Origin: Chondrus crispus
Lineage: Eukaryota > Rhodophyta > Florideophyceae > Gigartinales > Gigartinaceae
NCBI RefSeq assembly: GCF_000350225.1
Contig: NW_005178942.1
Location: forward strand, 313,272 to 377,271
Length of the DNA stretch: 64,000 nucleotides
Reading direction: 5' to 3'
The notes beneath the pieces are model-generated. The model saw only the letters and a program-made list of their open reading frames with translations, ran no database searches and was not told the origin of the DNA. Each line of letters starts with the position of its first letter. Position 1 is the first letter of the stretch. Shown here in pieces: positions 43,661-55,123 of this stretch. Made by a program: the position numbers and the translations under genes.

Positions 43661-44940
43661 GACTATGACACAAAAATTAATTTCCGGAGACTCCCTGGGG
43701 TCTTGTCACTGCGCCCGCCCGCATCGCTTCGACCACGCCTGCTGCAGCTCCCGCCTGGGTAGCACGCCCACCTCACCGACGCCCGTCCGTTTGGCGTCGC
43801 CCGCGCGCTTGCCATCGGCCGCCGGCGCGTCGGCCGCCGCTGCCGTATCTATACCGCCGGGCAAGCGCTACGGCCGCTTGCGACCCGACCGTTCACACCG
43901 CGCCCACCCCCGCTCCCTCCAAAATTGGCCTCCCTTACCAGCCTGCAGTCGCAACGGCGCGTCCTCGGCTCGCCCGTGCCGCTCGAAGCCGTCGCGCTCC
44001 CGGCCTCTGTGCCTTCATCCACGTCTTGACAAACTGCTTATTGTACAGCTCAAACTGTGAGACATTCATCTCGTCGACCATTTCAGAGCTCCAAGTTTCG
44101 CCGCCTAACGGTCCCCGGAGCACCCCCTTAACCGACGCCACCGATCGCAAAAAGCAAATTCAGGTACTCACGCAACCGTCTACGAATGTAGTCATCCAGC
44201 CCGACATACGCCCCCGACGACGAGACAGACGCCGACGACGTGCCCGCCGAAAAAGTCAAGTCGCCCATGAATCGCCGCTCAATGCACGTAATGCGACACA
44301 GCGGCTCGATACTCCTGGACACCGACACCTTACCCGTCGTCAAATTGACCAGTGCGTCCACAATAGGCACTCCGCCGTTCTGCGGAGGCCGTCTGGGCGC
44401 TTGGAACCGGGGACGGTTTCCCGGGGGTAGACAAACGACAAGTGTCTTCATTCCCCGGCGACGGCGTCGACGACACTGGGACAGATGAGCTCTTCGAGCC
44501 GCGAATCGGTGTCTGCTACTTGGGCGTGGGCTTCCCCGAGGGCCGCGTCGGCGTGGAGCTAGACTTTTGCAAAAATGCGTGGGCAGTCTGCACGAGCGGA
44601 GACTCCGTCTTCGCGGCGGCGGCCTTCTTCGCGGCCGAGGCGGCGGTCGACGAGAGTTGCAAGCCCACGTTATGCGAGGTGCCTATACAGCAGGTCCTCC
44701 TAGATTGATTCGGAATGAGCTCTGCCACGAGCGGCAGTGAGGCGTACGGCTGGAGAATGACGCGATCGCCGTGTCCGAACAGGGCGAGCGGGAGGCCGAG
44801 GGCAGCGGAATCGGGCCCGTGGTCGAGCGGGGGCACGGCGGGGGCAATGGTATCCAGGGCGCCGATGATGTGTGAACACGGGGGGGTGTGATCTTGGGAT
44901 GAGGGTAGAGCACTCTGACTCAAATATGCTAAAAATATCA
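43661..44940 (-). other. Possible decayed host gene, unrecognised
   Basis: Three successive minus-strand frames (44941-44516, 44451-44128, 44150-43935) read as ordinary protein, e.g. VPIVDALVNLTTGKVSVSRSIEPLC and SEMVDEMNVSQFELYNKQFVKTWMK. Each is in a different frame. They could be exons or one frameshifted gene. No family is recognised. Confidence 0.3.
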
Positions 44941-45021
44941 CATTTCACTGTAGCTGCACTCCCAAATTATTCTTTTTTCTGCTAGGGAGTTTAGCGCTAC
45001 TCTCGTAGTCTTGTTTCGCGC

Positions 45022-45073
45022 GATTTCGCCATGTCGAACTGCGAAACTGTGGTTTGTGTTCTTGTTCAGTTGC
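45022..45073 (+). repeat. 52 bp imperfect inverted repeat, left partner
   Basis: GATTTCGCCATGTCGAAC...TTGTGTTCTTGTTCAG matches the reverse complement of 53482-53533 at about nine of ten positions. Read in this direction both copies encode DFAMSN.(E/T)TV.CVLVQL, so it may be a gene piece and not a transposon end. Confidence 0.6.
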
Positions 45074-45393
45074 GAGGAGAATGACTGAAGGCAACATTGT
45101 CCGGTGTCTGCCTCAGGTAGTTTTAGAAAAGACGAAGAAGGCGCCGTTGCCCTTGTCATTTTATAAGCGCTTGCGATCCGCGCGCGGTATCTTCTATCAA
45201 TATTATGTCAGATCGAAGAATGGGTTGCAAGACGATATGAAGGATTCCATCTTTTGGACTTAGAAGAGAGCTTGTCGATGACATCTCGCGTAAAGTGTCC
45301 ACGGCTTCCAGAAAATCTTGAAGGCTACGAAGAACAGCAACAAACCCTCTCACGCGCCGTTTGTTCGAATCAACAAACATGACACCGCCGCTG

Positions 45394-47808
45394 TCAACTG
45401 CAGCTTGCTGATGTAATGTAGGGTAGATGTAGAACCAATGAGACGGCCATTTCGAAGAAATGGACTCCTTTCCCCAATGCAAAGCACTTCTCTGAGCAAA
45501 CCGCAACCATTTCTCGTAACTTGACGCTTATGTTTCTCACGATTTTGGCCCAGTCACATAGGTCATGCATTCCTACGCCGCATGCTGTGCACGAAAACGA
45601 AGTTTCCAATCCCGGAAAGCGACAATGCTTCTCCCTAATCCCACAGGACATTCCTTCTTTCTTCTTTTCGTTGTCGGTTTCCTTTATTCCTCTCCGAGTA
45701 CATCGCTCCAGTTTTCTTCGCTTGAAGGCTTGGTCTTGAACAGATGCGACTAACCTCCTTTTTGCCGCTTTGAAAATTTCCGAGTCATGTTCTAACGCGA
45801 CGTATTGGATACCTAAGTCCAAACATGCCAAACCCATGGACATAGAGCCTGCTCTAGGATTATAACAGATACCTGCAGGTTTGCACCATTGCTCGAGAAT
45901 AGATACACTGAGATCCTTTTCAATGTCTATAACTTTAAGGATTTTGCCTTGTTCACAGTAGAGGGGATTTCGCGATTGTTGTACGTTTGTGACACAGTTC
46001 ACCCACGACGGAAGGGTTGAGCTTCTGTAACCTTTTGCATATGAGTAATGATGCTTTTGCCTGCGATCTGGTGATCTCCAGAATACTGCTGCCATGAAGC
46101 CTGACTCTTGAGGGTGCTGTGATAATGTCTTTCTCTTGATTGTTGACGGATCTTGTATGTAAAGCATGGGATGCTTCATCATTTCCATGCCCTCCGCACA
46201 TGCAACTGAAAAAAGCTTCGAAAAGTGAATAAAATTGCACACGATATAGCACACGCCGCTCTGTTTCATTGCCATACCGCAGTGACGTACAACCTGTTTC
46301 AGGCAGTCCTCATAAGATTTATCTTCTTGTAGAACAGTCATGACCATATCGGCTTTCCCCTGCACCATTTTCCACTCATCGTGTTGTGTCATGAAGTCCT
46401 CAAGTGTAGCCTGCACAATCTTCCACCCAACCGGTAATAATTGAGATGCCTCAATTACTGACGCTGCCTCTGCAACTGATTCAACTGGTCTCTCATTGTG
46501 CCGTTCACAGGGCCCGCCTGAGTATTGACTGTGCAATAAGAGGGATGCTTTGGCCGCAGAGCCCTCCTCTTCACCGTCTTTTGAGCTTCCATTCTCTGAG
46601 GTACCTGGAGATGATAATTCAGTGTCTGAATCAATCGCAGGATGTTTATGTGTATCTGAGTGCTCACTGTTCCCTTGGGGTATTTGTTGCAATCTTTTTC
46701 GGGCAATTTCCAAATGGTTAGTCCCATTTGGCACCAGATTTCTGCAAGCAGTTTCAAGTGGTTGTATAAGGTGCTTGCTGAACGCATTTTCCTGCATTTG
46801 GATATCCAGCAGCTGCGTACACGTCATTCTTTCTGCAATTGTGGTCATCTCATTCGGGATTTCGTCGTAATCACAAAGGGTTTTGAATTTTTCAAGCTCT
46901 TTAATTGCTTGGCGTAACTGCCCCAACTGTGTCGAAACATCGTTGGGGAGAAGCGGCTTCGGAGAAGGCAAGCAATCTTGATAATACCTGATAAATCGTC
47001 TCACCAACATTAAATATTCCTCTGCCGTCACTCTTTTGGGAATTGCTCGCAAATTTGCCAATGTGATCGCAACTTGCAAGCCTCCATCATCATTGCACAT
47101 GAAATCCCGTAAGTAGTCAACTGTAGAAATGGGAAGCTTGCGAGCAACTCCCAAGATTTGGCGCTTGGTTTCAGTCTGTTTGCTCATAACTTTGTCATCC
47201 TGAACCCCTCTTGCAGTACTTCACACCAGGCCACGGGCAACTTCGGTCGCTGATAAACATTTTTGCCGCCTTTGGCTCAACCAGGTATTCAGTTCAACGT
47301 CGTATTCGTGGCAGCGTAGGAGCGTTGCGAGGAAAGAGAGCGGGACACAGAAAGAGTGAAGAGCATTTCTCGAAAGTCCATAGGCAATCTCTTCTTGGGC
47401 TGGCATCGACATTACCAATTCACCTTTCAACTTGAAATCCTTCATCAAAACCCCGTTCTCCATTAGCTGTACCGCTACTCTTTTGCGGATGTGTCCATCA
47501 TAACAAAAGCGATACCCTCTAGCGCGTCCATCTGTATCTTCTCTTATCACTGCTCGTGCCACTTCTGATGCCTTTTCAGGCGTGTAGCAATGTGGCTCTC
47601 TCTCAAAGAGTAGCTGTATTTCAGGAACAGTAGCCACTCGACATGATATGAGATAACTGCTGATGTATCCATTTTGCAGAAACCCTTCTCTGACAATATC
47701 TTCATCTCGAGGAAGAATTGGCCTGGAGTACCAGAGATTGACAATTTTACGCGGATCGACGTATTCAGTCACAGTATCACTCGTAACATCACTTCCTGAA
47801 ACCTTCAT
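45394..47808 (-). pseudogene. ParB-like/methyltransferase fold protein (copy 2), DPPY motif lost, one in-frame stop
   Basis: One frame from ATG 47808 to 45394, interrupted only by TGA at 47223-47221. The ParB-like motif FCYDGHIRKRVAVQL (Asp104) and LSRNALHSF correspond to DGMHRL and LARHQNRKH of copy 1. A helical middle follows, then the methyltransferase fold: MKQSGVCYIVCNFIHF matches LKPGGWVFIFTSIQYF, and ICYNPRAGSMSMGLACLDLG is the AdoMet-binding region. Where copy 1 has TDPPYGTP, this one has TVLQEDKS, so the catalytic motif is absent. A C-terminal Cys/His cluster (CTACGVGMHDLC ... CSEKC) looks zinc-binding. It may be a dead enzyme or have kept only binding functions; homology to copy 1 is the basis. 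Confidence 0.68.
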
Positions 47809-48489
47809 GACTGCAAGACTTTCTGCCTCGCTTTAGTTGTAGGATTTGGCTATCGTAAAAGGCAATGCCGCGAGTCTTGTGACTTCAGCAAAGGCTTCGG
47901 GTACGGGGCAATTGTTTAGAATGTTGTTTTGTGTAGGCACAAAAACCATCGTAGGCAAATGAGAGAATCACCGCTCATTCCGAAGATTTGAGCATTGAGT
48001 TCAAACATTTGAACAGGTCGATCGAATGTGAGAGTTTCGGAAAGGTTAGGGGTAAGGCAGATGATATAGATATCAGTCACCCACTTGAACAAATTCCTGT
48101 TGCTCTACCATGATTTCCTGTCTTTTGACGAAATGTTTTGCGTAGGAATCGCAATACTTGCTTGGTAAAGGCAAATATTTGTCACTGTCAAGGCATTTGA
48201 CAGGCGTAGAAAAGGACTTTGATAAACACTTCGAAGTGGAACCTTCAGAAAAAAATTAAAAGCACAGCAGAGGAATCTGATATAGTTTCCTGACGTCTAC
48301 TATTTTGAAAACAGACCACAGTGATCTGGGCTGCTGACTTTTGGCTTCCAGCCAAATACCAGTACGGGATATGTAGTCGCTCGGCTGCACATTCTTGATC
48401 CCACACCGCAGTGCGTGCTTGCACACAGTCCATACTTGCAGGTTCGTCATTACTACCTGAAGCGTTGAACCTTCACATACAGCGATATC
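47809..48489. other. Intergenic region between the second divergent pair
   Basis: About 680 bp between two head-to-head genes, presumably holding both promoters. A 64-codon minus-strand frame (48450-48259, MTNLQVWTVCKHALRC...) is present but unsupported. Confidence 0.4.
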
Positions 48490-50719
48490 ATGACGACCTT
48501 AGACGATCCTCCTCCCCTATCAGAAGTTCCAATCGCGCTCAACCGTAAATCATTGAAGTCGCGATTACAGAAGACACGACGCCAATCCATCATGAATATC
48601 AACAATTGGATGCCAAAACGCTGTTGCAAGCGTCTTTGCGTCTTCGAAGTCGGTACAGAGAAGTGTAGGTTAATGCGAGAGAATTTCCTGTCAATTTGTC
48701 GTGATGAAAGAAAGGCACGCCTCGTCGATCTAATCGTTCTGGATCCACAGCGCTCACGGCGATACTTCTACTGTGACGGCTGGCAGGTTTGTTGGAGAAT
48801 GGTGATTGACACTCTGGACGTGTCAAGGACCATGATCTCCAATGTCATGCAACTACCTTCAGCGAACGCTTCCTGCCTCCCCGGGAAAATGGGGGGATCG
48901 GATGGGAGCTCAACTAAAAAATCCTCGGTGATTTCATTCCTGCGAGCCCTGGCAGACGATCTTAGAGATGAAATGCCGCACAGCATCGAGCGGCACCTCC
49001 CACATGGAAATAAATACCTGGTTTACACGCTGTTTCGAGAAAATGAAGGGATGTATAGCCGTCGAGCGTGCTCTTCTTCTCACTTTTACGAAACTTGGAA
49101 ACGGCATGCCTCACATATCAAGTGTAGACGAAGACACGGCTTTTCCGTTTGTGACACGTGCACAAGCTTTAAGAAGGGTCTGCTGTCAATTGCTAGGAAA
49201 GCAGGATATGAAAAATCTAGAGAAAAACTTAAGAATGGATTCCGCGCACATCTGCAGCAAATCCACTCTGAGCGAGCACAATATAGACTCATTCAGTCAA
49301 ACGCAATTGAAAGGCCCCAGGAAATTCTTTCTGTAATTATTGACGGGGCCGACCAGGCGAAGTTTGGACTACCGCCCTTCTACACGACGACAAAAAGAGA
49401 TACGGGGAAGCCTCTAAAGCAGAAGGTCACTGGTGTTTGCTATCACGGGGCACTTTCTGGACAGCAGTTCCTTTGTTTTTTCACGTCAGCCGACAACATC
49501 CCCTCAGGTGCGAATCAGACAATTGATGCGCTATGTCGCTCACTCTTTCTGTTGCGAGATGCAAAAAGAGCTCAAGGTATGAGTTGTTTTCCGAAAGAGC
49601 TGAATGTTCAGCTGGATAATACATCAAAAGACAACAAGAATCGCTTCTTTTTGCATTTTGTGATTACATGGCGCATAAAGGGCTCTTCAACCGCATTGTT
49701 GTTACCTTTTTACCGGTTGGGCACACACATGAGGACATTGACCGCCGATTCAGCCAAATTTCTGTCTTCATGCGGGATAGGAATACAGCCTGTGTTTCGG
49801 AACTTCACAGGCACATTGTTGAAAGTCAAGGGGGAAACTCCGCGTCAGTACAAAACAACATACATGCTAGCCGCGTCTCTGGGATGAACAATTTTTCAGG
49901 TGCCTGTGATAAACAAAGTGCAGTTGCGTCGAGAATCAACAACATGCTCGCGCTCAGAAAAATTGTCTTCGAGCGGGATGATTCTCATGAGCTCGAAGGA
50001 GGTGGTGCTCATGTTACCTGTCTGGTCGGGTACAAAATGGTGGAAAAGAGGGAAGCGCTTCAAAAACTTGATAGAACCGAAGGATTCATTGGTTCTTTCC
50101 TCCATTTTGTTCCAGATATGAGAAAAGCACCAGTCATACAAACAAATAAGCCCTCCAAATTTGACATCAGCGCGTATCGCAAGTGCATAAATGTGACAGA
50201 GAATAGAATTGGATGCAGAGAAAATGTGTTATCACTTCTTTCTGAAATAGAATCAATGGAAAGCAAGGAGTCCGCCTCGCCAGAGTGGGACTTGCAGAGT
50301 TTTGCTTCTTTTTGCGATGATTGCGGCGAAGTTGAGGCATCACATGATGATTCGGAAAGCGAATTGGCACTAGAGGACACGTGCTCATATGACAGGGGCA
50401 GCATAGTGACTGTGAACTGCGGATCAAACGTGACCGAAGTGACACCATTTTGGTTGGGAAGAATTGAACATGTTGAGAATGCAAATAGCAAAATGTCGTT
50501 TTAACTGTGCGGTGGTTCGAACTTGTACAGGGACAGAAAGGAGGAAGCTTATGCTACATTGGGCGTTACGCCCCAATGAAACAAAACGATCAATCACAGA
50601 GTATTATACCCTCTGCGGCAGTTCTCGTTTACTTTCCAGACTTGAACACGACCAGTAAGATTCCGGATGTTGTCCAGCGCCTTACTAGGGAAGCACTAGA
50701 CCCATTTGGAGAATGTTGA
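48490..50719 (+). pseudogene. DUF7869-type RNase H-fold transposase-like protein (copy 2), two frameshifts
   Basis: Starts at ATG 48490 (MTTLDDPPPLSEVP). Blocks match copy 1 in order: Cys-rich region (KRCCKRLCVFEV), SSHFYETWKRHASHIKCRR with FSVCDTC, IIDGADQAKFGLP, VQLDNTSKDNKNRFF, FLPVGHTHEDIDRRFS and the tail FWLGRIEHVE ... VRWFELVQGQKGG. All presumed catalytic positions are kept. The frame slips by one base near 49655 and near 50502, each time at a run of four T. It lacks the long Ser/Pro-rich N-terminus of copy 1. It is divergent from the methyltransferase-like gene, as in the 9.08 kb element. Confidence 0.8.
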
Positions 50720-50771
50720 ACACCCTCTGGGTATTTACCAAACATTGATGCATGTTATGTTGTGAGCGGCT

Positions 50772-52183
50772 GTGTGTTCGCTCATGACATTGCACTGCAC
50801 GCGCCCCAAAAATAAACGAATATACAAGGAAAGGTTTTTGGACGTAGGGAATGGGAAATTTGTACCCAGCACAGTAGTCACCTTTTATAAGAAGTCGAGG
50901 CCGCCCAAAATCGTAGAGCTTTCCGATGGCGTCTTAATTGCTCTCTACGAGGAGGACACCTTTGTCTCAGATTGGAAAGTCGCTCTGCAGCAGGCGTACA
51001 AGAAGTATGGCGAAACCCGACGCGCTCTCGTCCTCGACGTCGGTGCCCAAGGTCAGGAGCCATGGATGACCGATATCCTCGCCGGCGTCGTCGTTACCAC
51101 CACCAGCCATCTCGGTCCGTACTATCTCGCCCCTTCCTTGTCCTCCGTCTTTGAGATTGTCTGTGCAGCCTACCAATGGCTCGTGCAGGGGTTGGAGATG
51201 AGCTCCCAGAACATTGTTATCATCATCCCTCGCAACGCGGTCTCCGACCGCTATCGGCCTCTCACTGCCGTTGCCCTTGTCGCCCGCGCCTACCTGACCT
51301 ACTTCAGTATCTACAAGAATGGTGTCGACGCCCTTGATCATTTAATGAATCTCGTCAAGAAGTCAGGGATGTGCTCAGAGCGTCAAATGGAGCAAAATAC
51401 CACAAGCGTTCCCACCTTGTAACAATATTTACGATTCTTCACAATTCTGCGAATCCGCCCCGTCCTCCCCAACAACCGCCCAATACAAATAGCAAAGATT
51501 CTCGTCCAGGGAACTGTCAAGATTGATGACCAGCCGTGGAATCCCATTGTACGCATATTTCAAGCAGGTCGGAACCAGACCAAAGAGTGCATCACTATTC
51601 TGCAAGAGGACAATGGTCTGGGAAACGATGCCATCATTGGTACAGGTTATGCTTCATTGGCCACCAACGAGGTCATTTCAGGCGATATCGTTCTTGTATT
51701 CGAGCACTGGGTCCCTATTTCCGACGACACCAAACCACCTTTTACAACTACAGGTCACACAGGCTTCCTCCAACCTCCGTATCACTTCGTGCGCTTTTAG
51801 GATGTCGAATGGCCCCACCCCTCGCGACTAAGTTTGAGACAATTGATGACTTCGGTGTCGACCTATTCTTCGAATACCTGGATCCACCTGAGGGTGTCTC
51901 CATAGACGACTTTTCCGACCAAGCTCTGGAGTGATATGAAGAGAAGTATAGCGTGGAAGATGCAGACTTGCTTGGGCGTGCCGCCGATCTCAACGAGATT
52001 GTTCAAGAGATAGTCCTACAGTCGAAACGCTTTGAGAAAGTGTTGGTTGCGATTCTGACCGTCGGTAATTTCTTAAAGCTGGAACAGCGAAGGGATCAGC
52101 GCGCGGCTTCAGACTTGAGACCCTCCAGAAGCTGTCTGAAACGAAGGGACGGGGCCGAGGCTTTAATTTACTTCACTATATAA
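50772..52183 (+). pseudogene. Formin with PTEN-like and C2 domains, decayed
   Basis: 50820-51422 reads as a PTEN-like domain (KRIYKERFLDVGNGKF...NIVIIIPRNAV...ALVARAYLTYFSIY). After an in-frame TAA at 51420-51422 the same frame continues as a C2 domain (QYLRFFTILRIRPVLPNN ... GDIVLVFEHW). After TAG near 51800 the frame shifts, and 51953-52183 gives RFEKVLVAILTVGNFL, the conserved GNF/YMN region of a formin FH2 domain. PTEN-C2-FH2 order is that of plant class II formins, which nucleate actin. Much of FH2 is missing. Assigned from motif order by eye. Confidence 0.6.
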
Positions 52184-52283
52184 CTGACATGCTCTTCGCG
52201 AATCGATAGCCTCTCAACCTGATCCAAACAATCTCAATCGACTGTCTTAGCGGTCCAAGTTGTGATAGAGCGCTTCACCAAAA

Positions 52284-52696
52284 TTGGAACAGAAGACATT
52301 GTCCATGAGAATGTTGTACGGGGATATGGCCAAACACGGGGGTGCAGTGCGATCGATATCATGTTTGAAGAATAACTCGCGACTCTTGCTCACGGCTTGG
52401 GATGTCCAGTTGCTGAACACCAATGACTTAGGCTCTGGGCATGCTGCAAAGACATGTCCGGGGCATGAAGGGTTGGTTCTGAGTGCGGCCGAGTCAGATG
52501 ATTCGGACTTTATTGTGAGCGGGGGAGTGATAGGACTGTCATTATTTGGGATCGGCGGATGGGGGAAACTTTGTATATCTGTAAGGAACACCAAGATTCG
52601 GTTTGGGGAACGACGTTTGAAATGAAGGGGATGAAGACAGTAGCGGTTTATGATGATGGGTCTATTAGCGCTATAGATTGCAGCGGCAAGGTTTGA
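52284..52696 (+). pseudogene. WD40-repeat protein, 3' fragment
   Basis: HGGAVRSISCLKNNSRLLLTA, CPGHEGLVLSAAESDDSDFIVSGG and, one frame on, CKEHQDSVWGTTF ... VAVYDDGSISAIDCSGKV look like three WD40 blades (GH...D...S/A). The stop is TGA 52694-52696. The frame shifts near 52560. The specific protein is unknown. Confidence 0.45.
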
Positions 52697-53480
52697 TCAA
52701 AGCGAAATTCAGAGGCACGGAAGGAAGTTTGGTGAACCCCGAGCACCGAACGCGGAGTTGAACATAACGAAGCTGGGAGGCCAAAGTGTACTAAGATGTC
52801 GGGATGTGTCGACTAGACGATTCAACTTTATTGTACAAAACAGTGGAGAAGGTGGCAAAGGGCAAGGTGAGGAGATGGGCTTAAGGAATTAGCATGCTAA
52901 TAAATGAGAAAGTGGTATGACGCCTCTTTCGTAGAAGAAAGCACGATGTACAAGAGTGTTGTACAAATACAGAAAAGTATACAGGTAGACCAGGTGGAGC
53001 GAGAACCGAAAAAGGAGGGCATGAGGGTGGCGTCTTGGTGTGAACAAAGTTGCGAAAGAAATGTGCGCAGTACCGGCTTGGCGAGCAGGTAATCCTCGAC
53101 GAGGACGTCGTCGAGCTGCAGCGAGTCGAGCTCGTCCTGCAGGCCGAGGACCGCGGCTCGGACATGAGCGAGCGGCTCGGGCCGGAGTCCATGAAGTCGA
53201 CCTCGGAGAAGTTGCGCGACTGGATGCGGCGGTGGGAGCCGCCGGGGGCCTCTTCACCTCCCTGCAGGGGGGTTAAGAGGCGATGGTTGGGGGCCAGAGG
53301 TGCAAGGGGCGGGAAGTGAGACGGTAAAGAGGTAGTGGTAAGATGCGGCAAGTGTGTGGGTGGGTGGAACGGGGAGAAGCGGGACCCTTTTGTTCAATGC
53401 GGGGCGACGATGAGTGACGGCGCCCGCGGGACGGTGGTGCGGGTGTAAGTGCGCAGCAGGACGGAGGGGTCGGAGCGGGG
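52697..53480. other. Stretch without a recognisable gene
   Basis: A plus-strand frame around 53070-53270 (EDVVELQRVELVLQAEDRG, then SMKSTSEKLRDWMRRW) reads as helical protein but has no clear start or family. Nothing else is evident. Confidence 0.3.
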
Positions 53481-53481
53481 A

Positions 53482-53533
53482 GCAGCTGAACAAGAACACA
53501 AAACACAGTTGTGCTGTTCGACATGGCGAAATC
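53482..53533 (-). repeat. 52 bp imperfect inverted repeat, right partner
   Basis: Reverse complement of 45022-45073. The pair encloses the second gene cassette plus the formin and WD40 remnants. Confidence 0.6.
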
Positions 53534-53704
53534 CGGCGAGTATTGATAAATATGTTCCTTAGCGAGAGGTTGAGTGTGATCGCCGGTGAGCGCGTCGTCC
53601 GGGTAGGGTGGCGAGACAGCAGGAGGGAGGGGGATAGTCTTAGTATGGCCGGCTGGACTTTTGTCCATGTTGGAGCGCTCTGGGGGCAACACACAGCACC
53701 AGGC

Positions 53705-54088
53705 TCAAGCGAGGATAGTGATGATGGCAGAGCCAGTAGCAATAGAGATGACTGCGATGGCGACTTTGCGAAACGACGTACTGGGCGGATGGGAAGGGAG
53801 GGGGCCAGCGCCGGGACCACCCGGTCCATTGCCCCCAGCTAGTCCTGGGGGTGGGGTGCTGTTGTCAGGTGCAGTTTGTTGGTGAGGCTTGAAGGGCTGC
53901 TTCTGGCTTTGGACAACCGAGAATGTGAGAAGGAAGACGAAGATGAGAAGGACGGAACGAATAACGAATGGAGACCGCCATGGTGGGCTCACAAGACGAA
54001 ACGGGATGAAGGGCAAGTACGAGCGGGGTCTCCTGGACGCGCTCGTGCCGCGTGCGGATGGGGGCGCCTCGTCGCGCGCTCCATGATA
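53705..54088 (-). CDS. Possible membrane protein fragment
   Basis: A minus-strand frame contains a hydrophobic stretch, VIRSVLLIFVFLLTFSVV, like a signal peptide, then a Pro/Gly-rich segment and a second hydrophobic stretch, VAIAVISIATGSAIITIL, like a membrane span. This signal peptide, Pro-rich, membrane order is also the N-terminal layout of class I formins, but no homology is shown. The 3' limit is unclear. Confidence 0.3.
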   Translation of the reverse strand, partial: YHGARDEAPPSARGTSASRRPRSYLPFIPFRLVSPPWRSPFVIRSVLLIFVFLLTFSVVQSQKQPFKPHQQTAPDNSTPPPGLAGGNGPGGPGAGPLPSHPPSTSFRKVAIAVISIATGSAIITILA

Positions 54089-54540
54089 TACACCTCGCTC
54101 TGCAGGCGGTACGTGTCCAGCGCGCGGCATACCAGCGCGCGGCACACCAGCGCGCGGCGCGGCGCAGAGGGATGTGATTTTTTATGTAATAAGAATATTT
54201 ATATCCATGGATCAGTATTTTGACTCGGGCATACGTGCCACGACGCGTGTGTGGCAAGTGAACAGCCTGCGCTCGCCCAGAAACGGATCGCTCTCCATCC
54301 TCTCTTGCACCTCCCCCAGTCGTTCTTCTCTTCCATCTCCCGCCTTCACCCCTAGGGGCGGATTCGGGTGGTGATATTTACGCTTCCTATCCGCATCATT
54401 ACTGCACTCGCCCACATCTTATCCATTTTCAAGTCCTGCAGTGGTCCGCGCCTCAATGGAAGCTGCAGAGTTGTCCCGCGAGACGCCGTCGCCGCCTCGA
54501 CCTTCTTCCTCTCTCCTCTCCCCCGAACCCCTCGATACGA

Positions 54541-55049
54541 AAATGGCTGATGAAAGTGAGAGCAAGCCGGAGACACCCTTTGAAACATCTGCTCAAAGAA
54601 GGCGGCGTGTTCGGAACGCAGCGTTGAAGAAGGCCTCGGAAATCGTTAAAAACGAGAGGAGACCAGTGGGACCCAAAAAGCGACGATTCTGCAAAGACAA
54701 AAAGTGCGTATTTAACGCTGTTTGCTGCTAATCTGCCTTTACCATGGCGAAGAAGTCATTGCAGGATGCATTTGAGGCATATGGCCCTGTGGCAACTGTT
54801 ATGCCATTAGATCGAGAGGGAGTTTTGAGAGACTACGCATTTGTTGAGTTTGAACGAGAACGCGATATGAAGATTGCATAGCGAGAAGCGAACCGGATGA
54901 GGTCAGGAGGCCATCGCATTCTGGTAGATGTGGAAAGGGGTCGAACTGTTAACGGTTGGCTGCCAAACAGGCTAGACGATCCGAACAATGTTTGCACGAA
55001 CAAGCGACGGAGTGAGAGGAGGGAGGCAAGGCCGAGACTAAAACATTAA
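54541..55049 (+). pseudogene. U1 snRNP 70 kDa protein fragment with RRM (right copy)
   Basis: From ATG 54543 (MADESESKPETPFETS) through KKSLQDAFEAYGPVATVMPLD, RDYAFVEFERERDMKIA and HRILVDVERGRTVNGWLPNRL to a stop at 55047. TAA interrupts at 54729, TAG replaces a codon after DMKIA near 54879, and the same shift before the RNP2 motif occurs as in the left copy. VMPLDREG is intact here where the left copy has a stop. The shared lesion suggests the gene was already broken before duplication. Confidence 0.8.
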
Positions 55050-55123
55050 GCGACAGGCTCTGAGAAGATGCGATGTCTTCTTCCTATACAAATATTTTAT
55101 GCCCCGTCAAGGCGAATTTACAT

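Noticed and set aside
44990..45073. Terminal inverted repeat of the second methyltransferase element
   Set aside because: The 52 bp match is imperfect and encodes protein-like sequence in both copies. Its partner lies beyond unrelated formin and WD40 remnants, and no target duplication was found, so element ends are not claimed.
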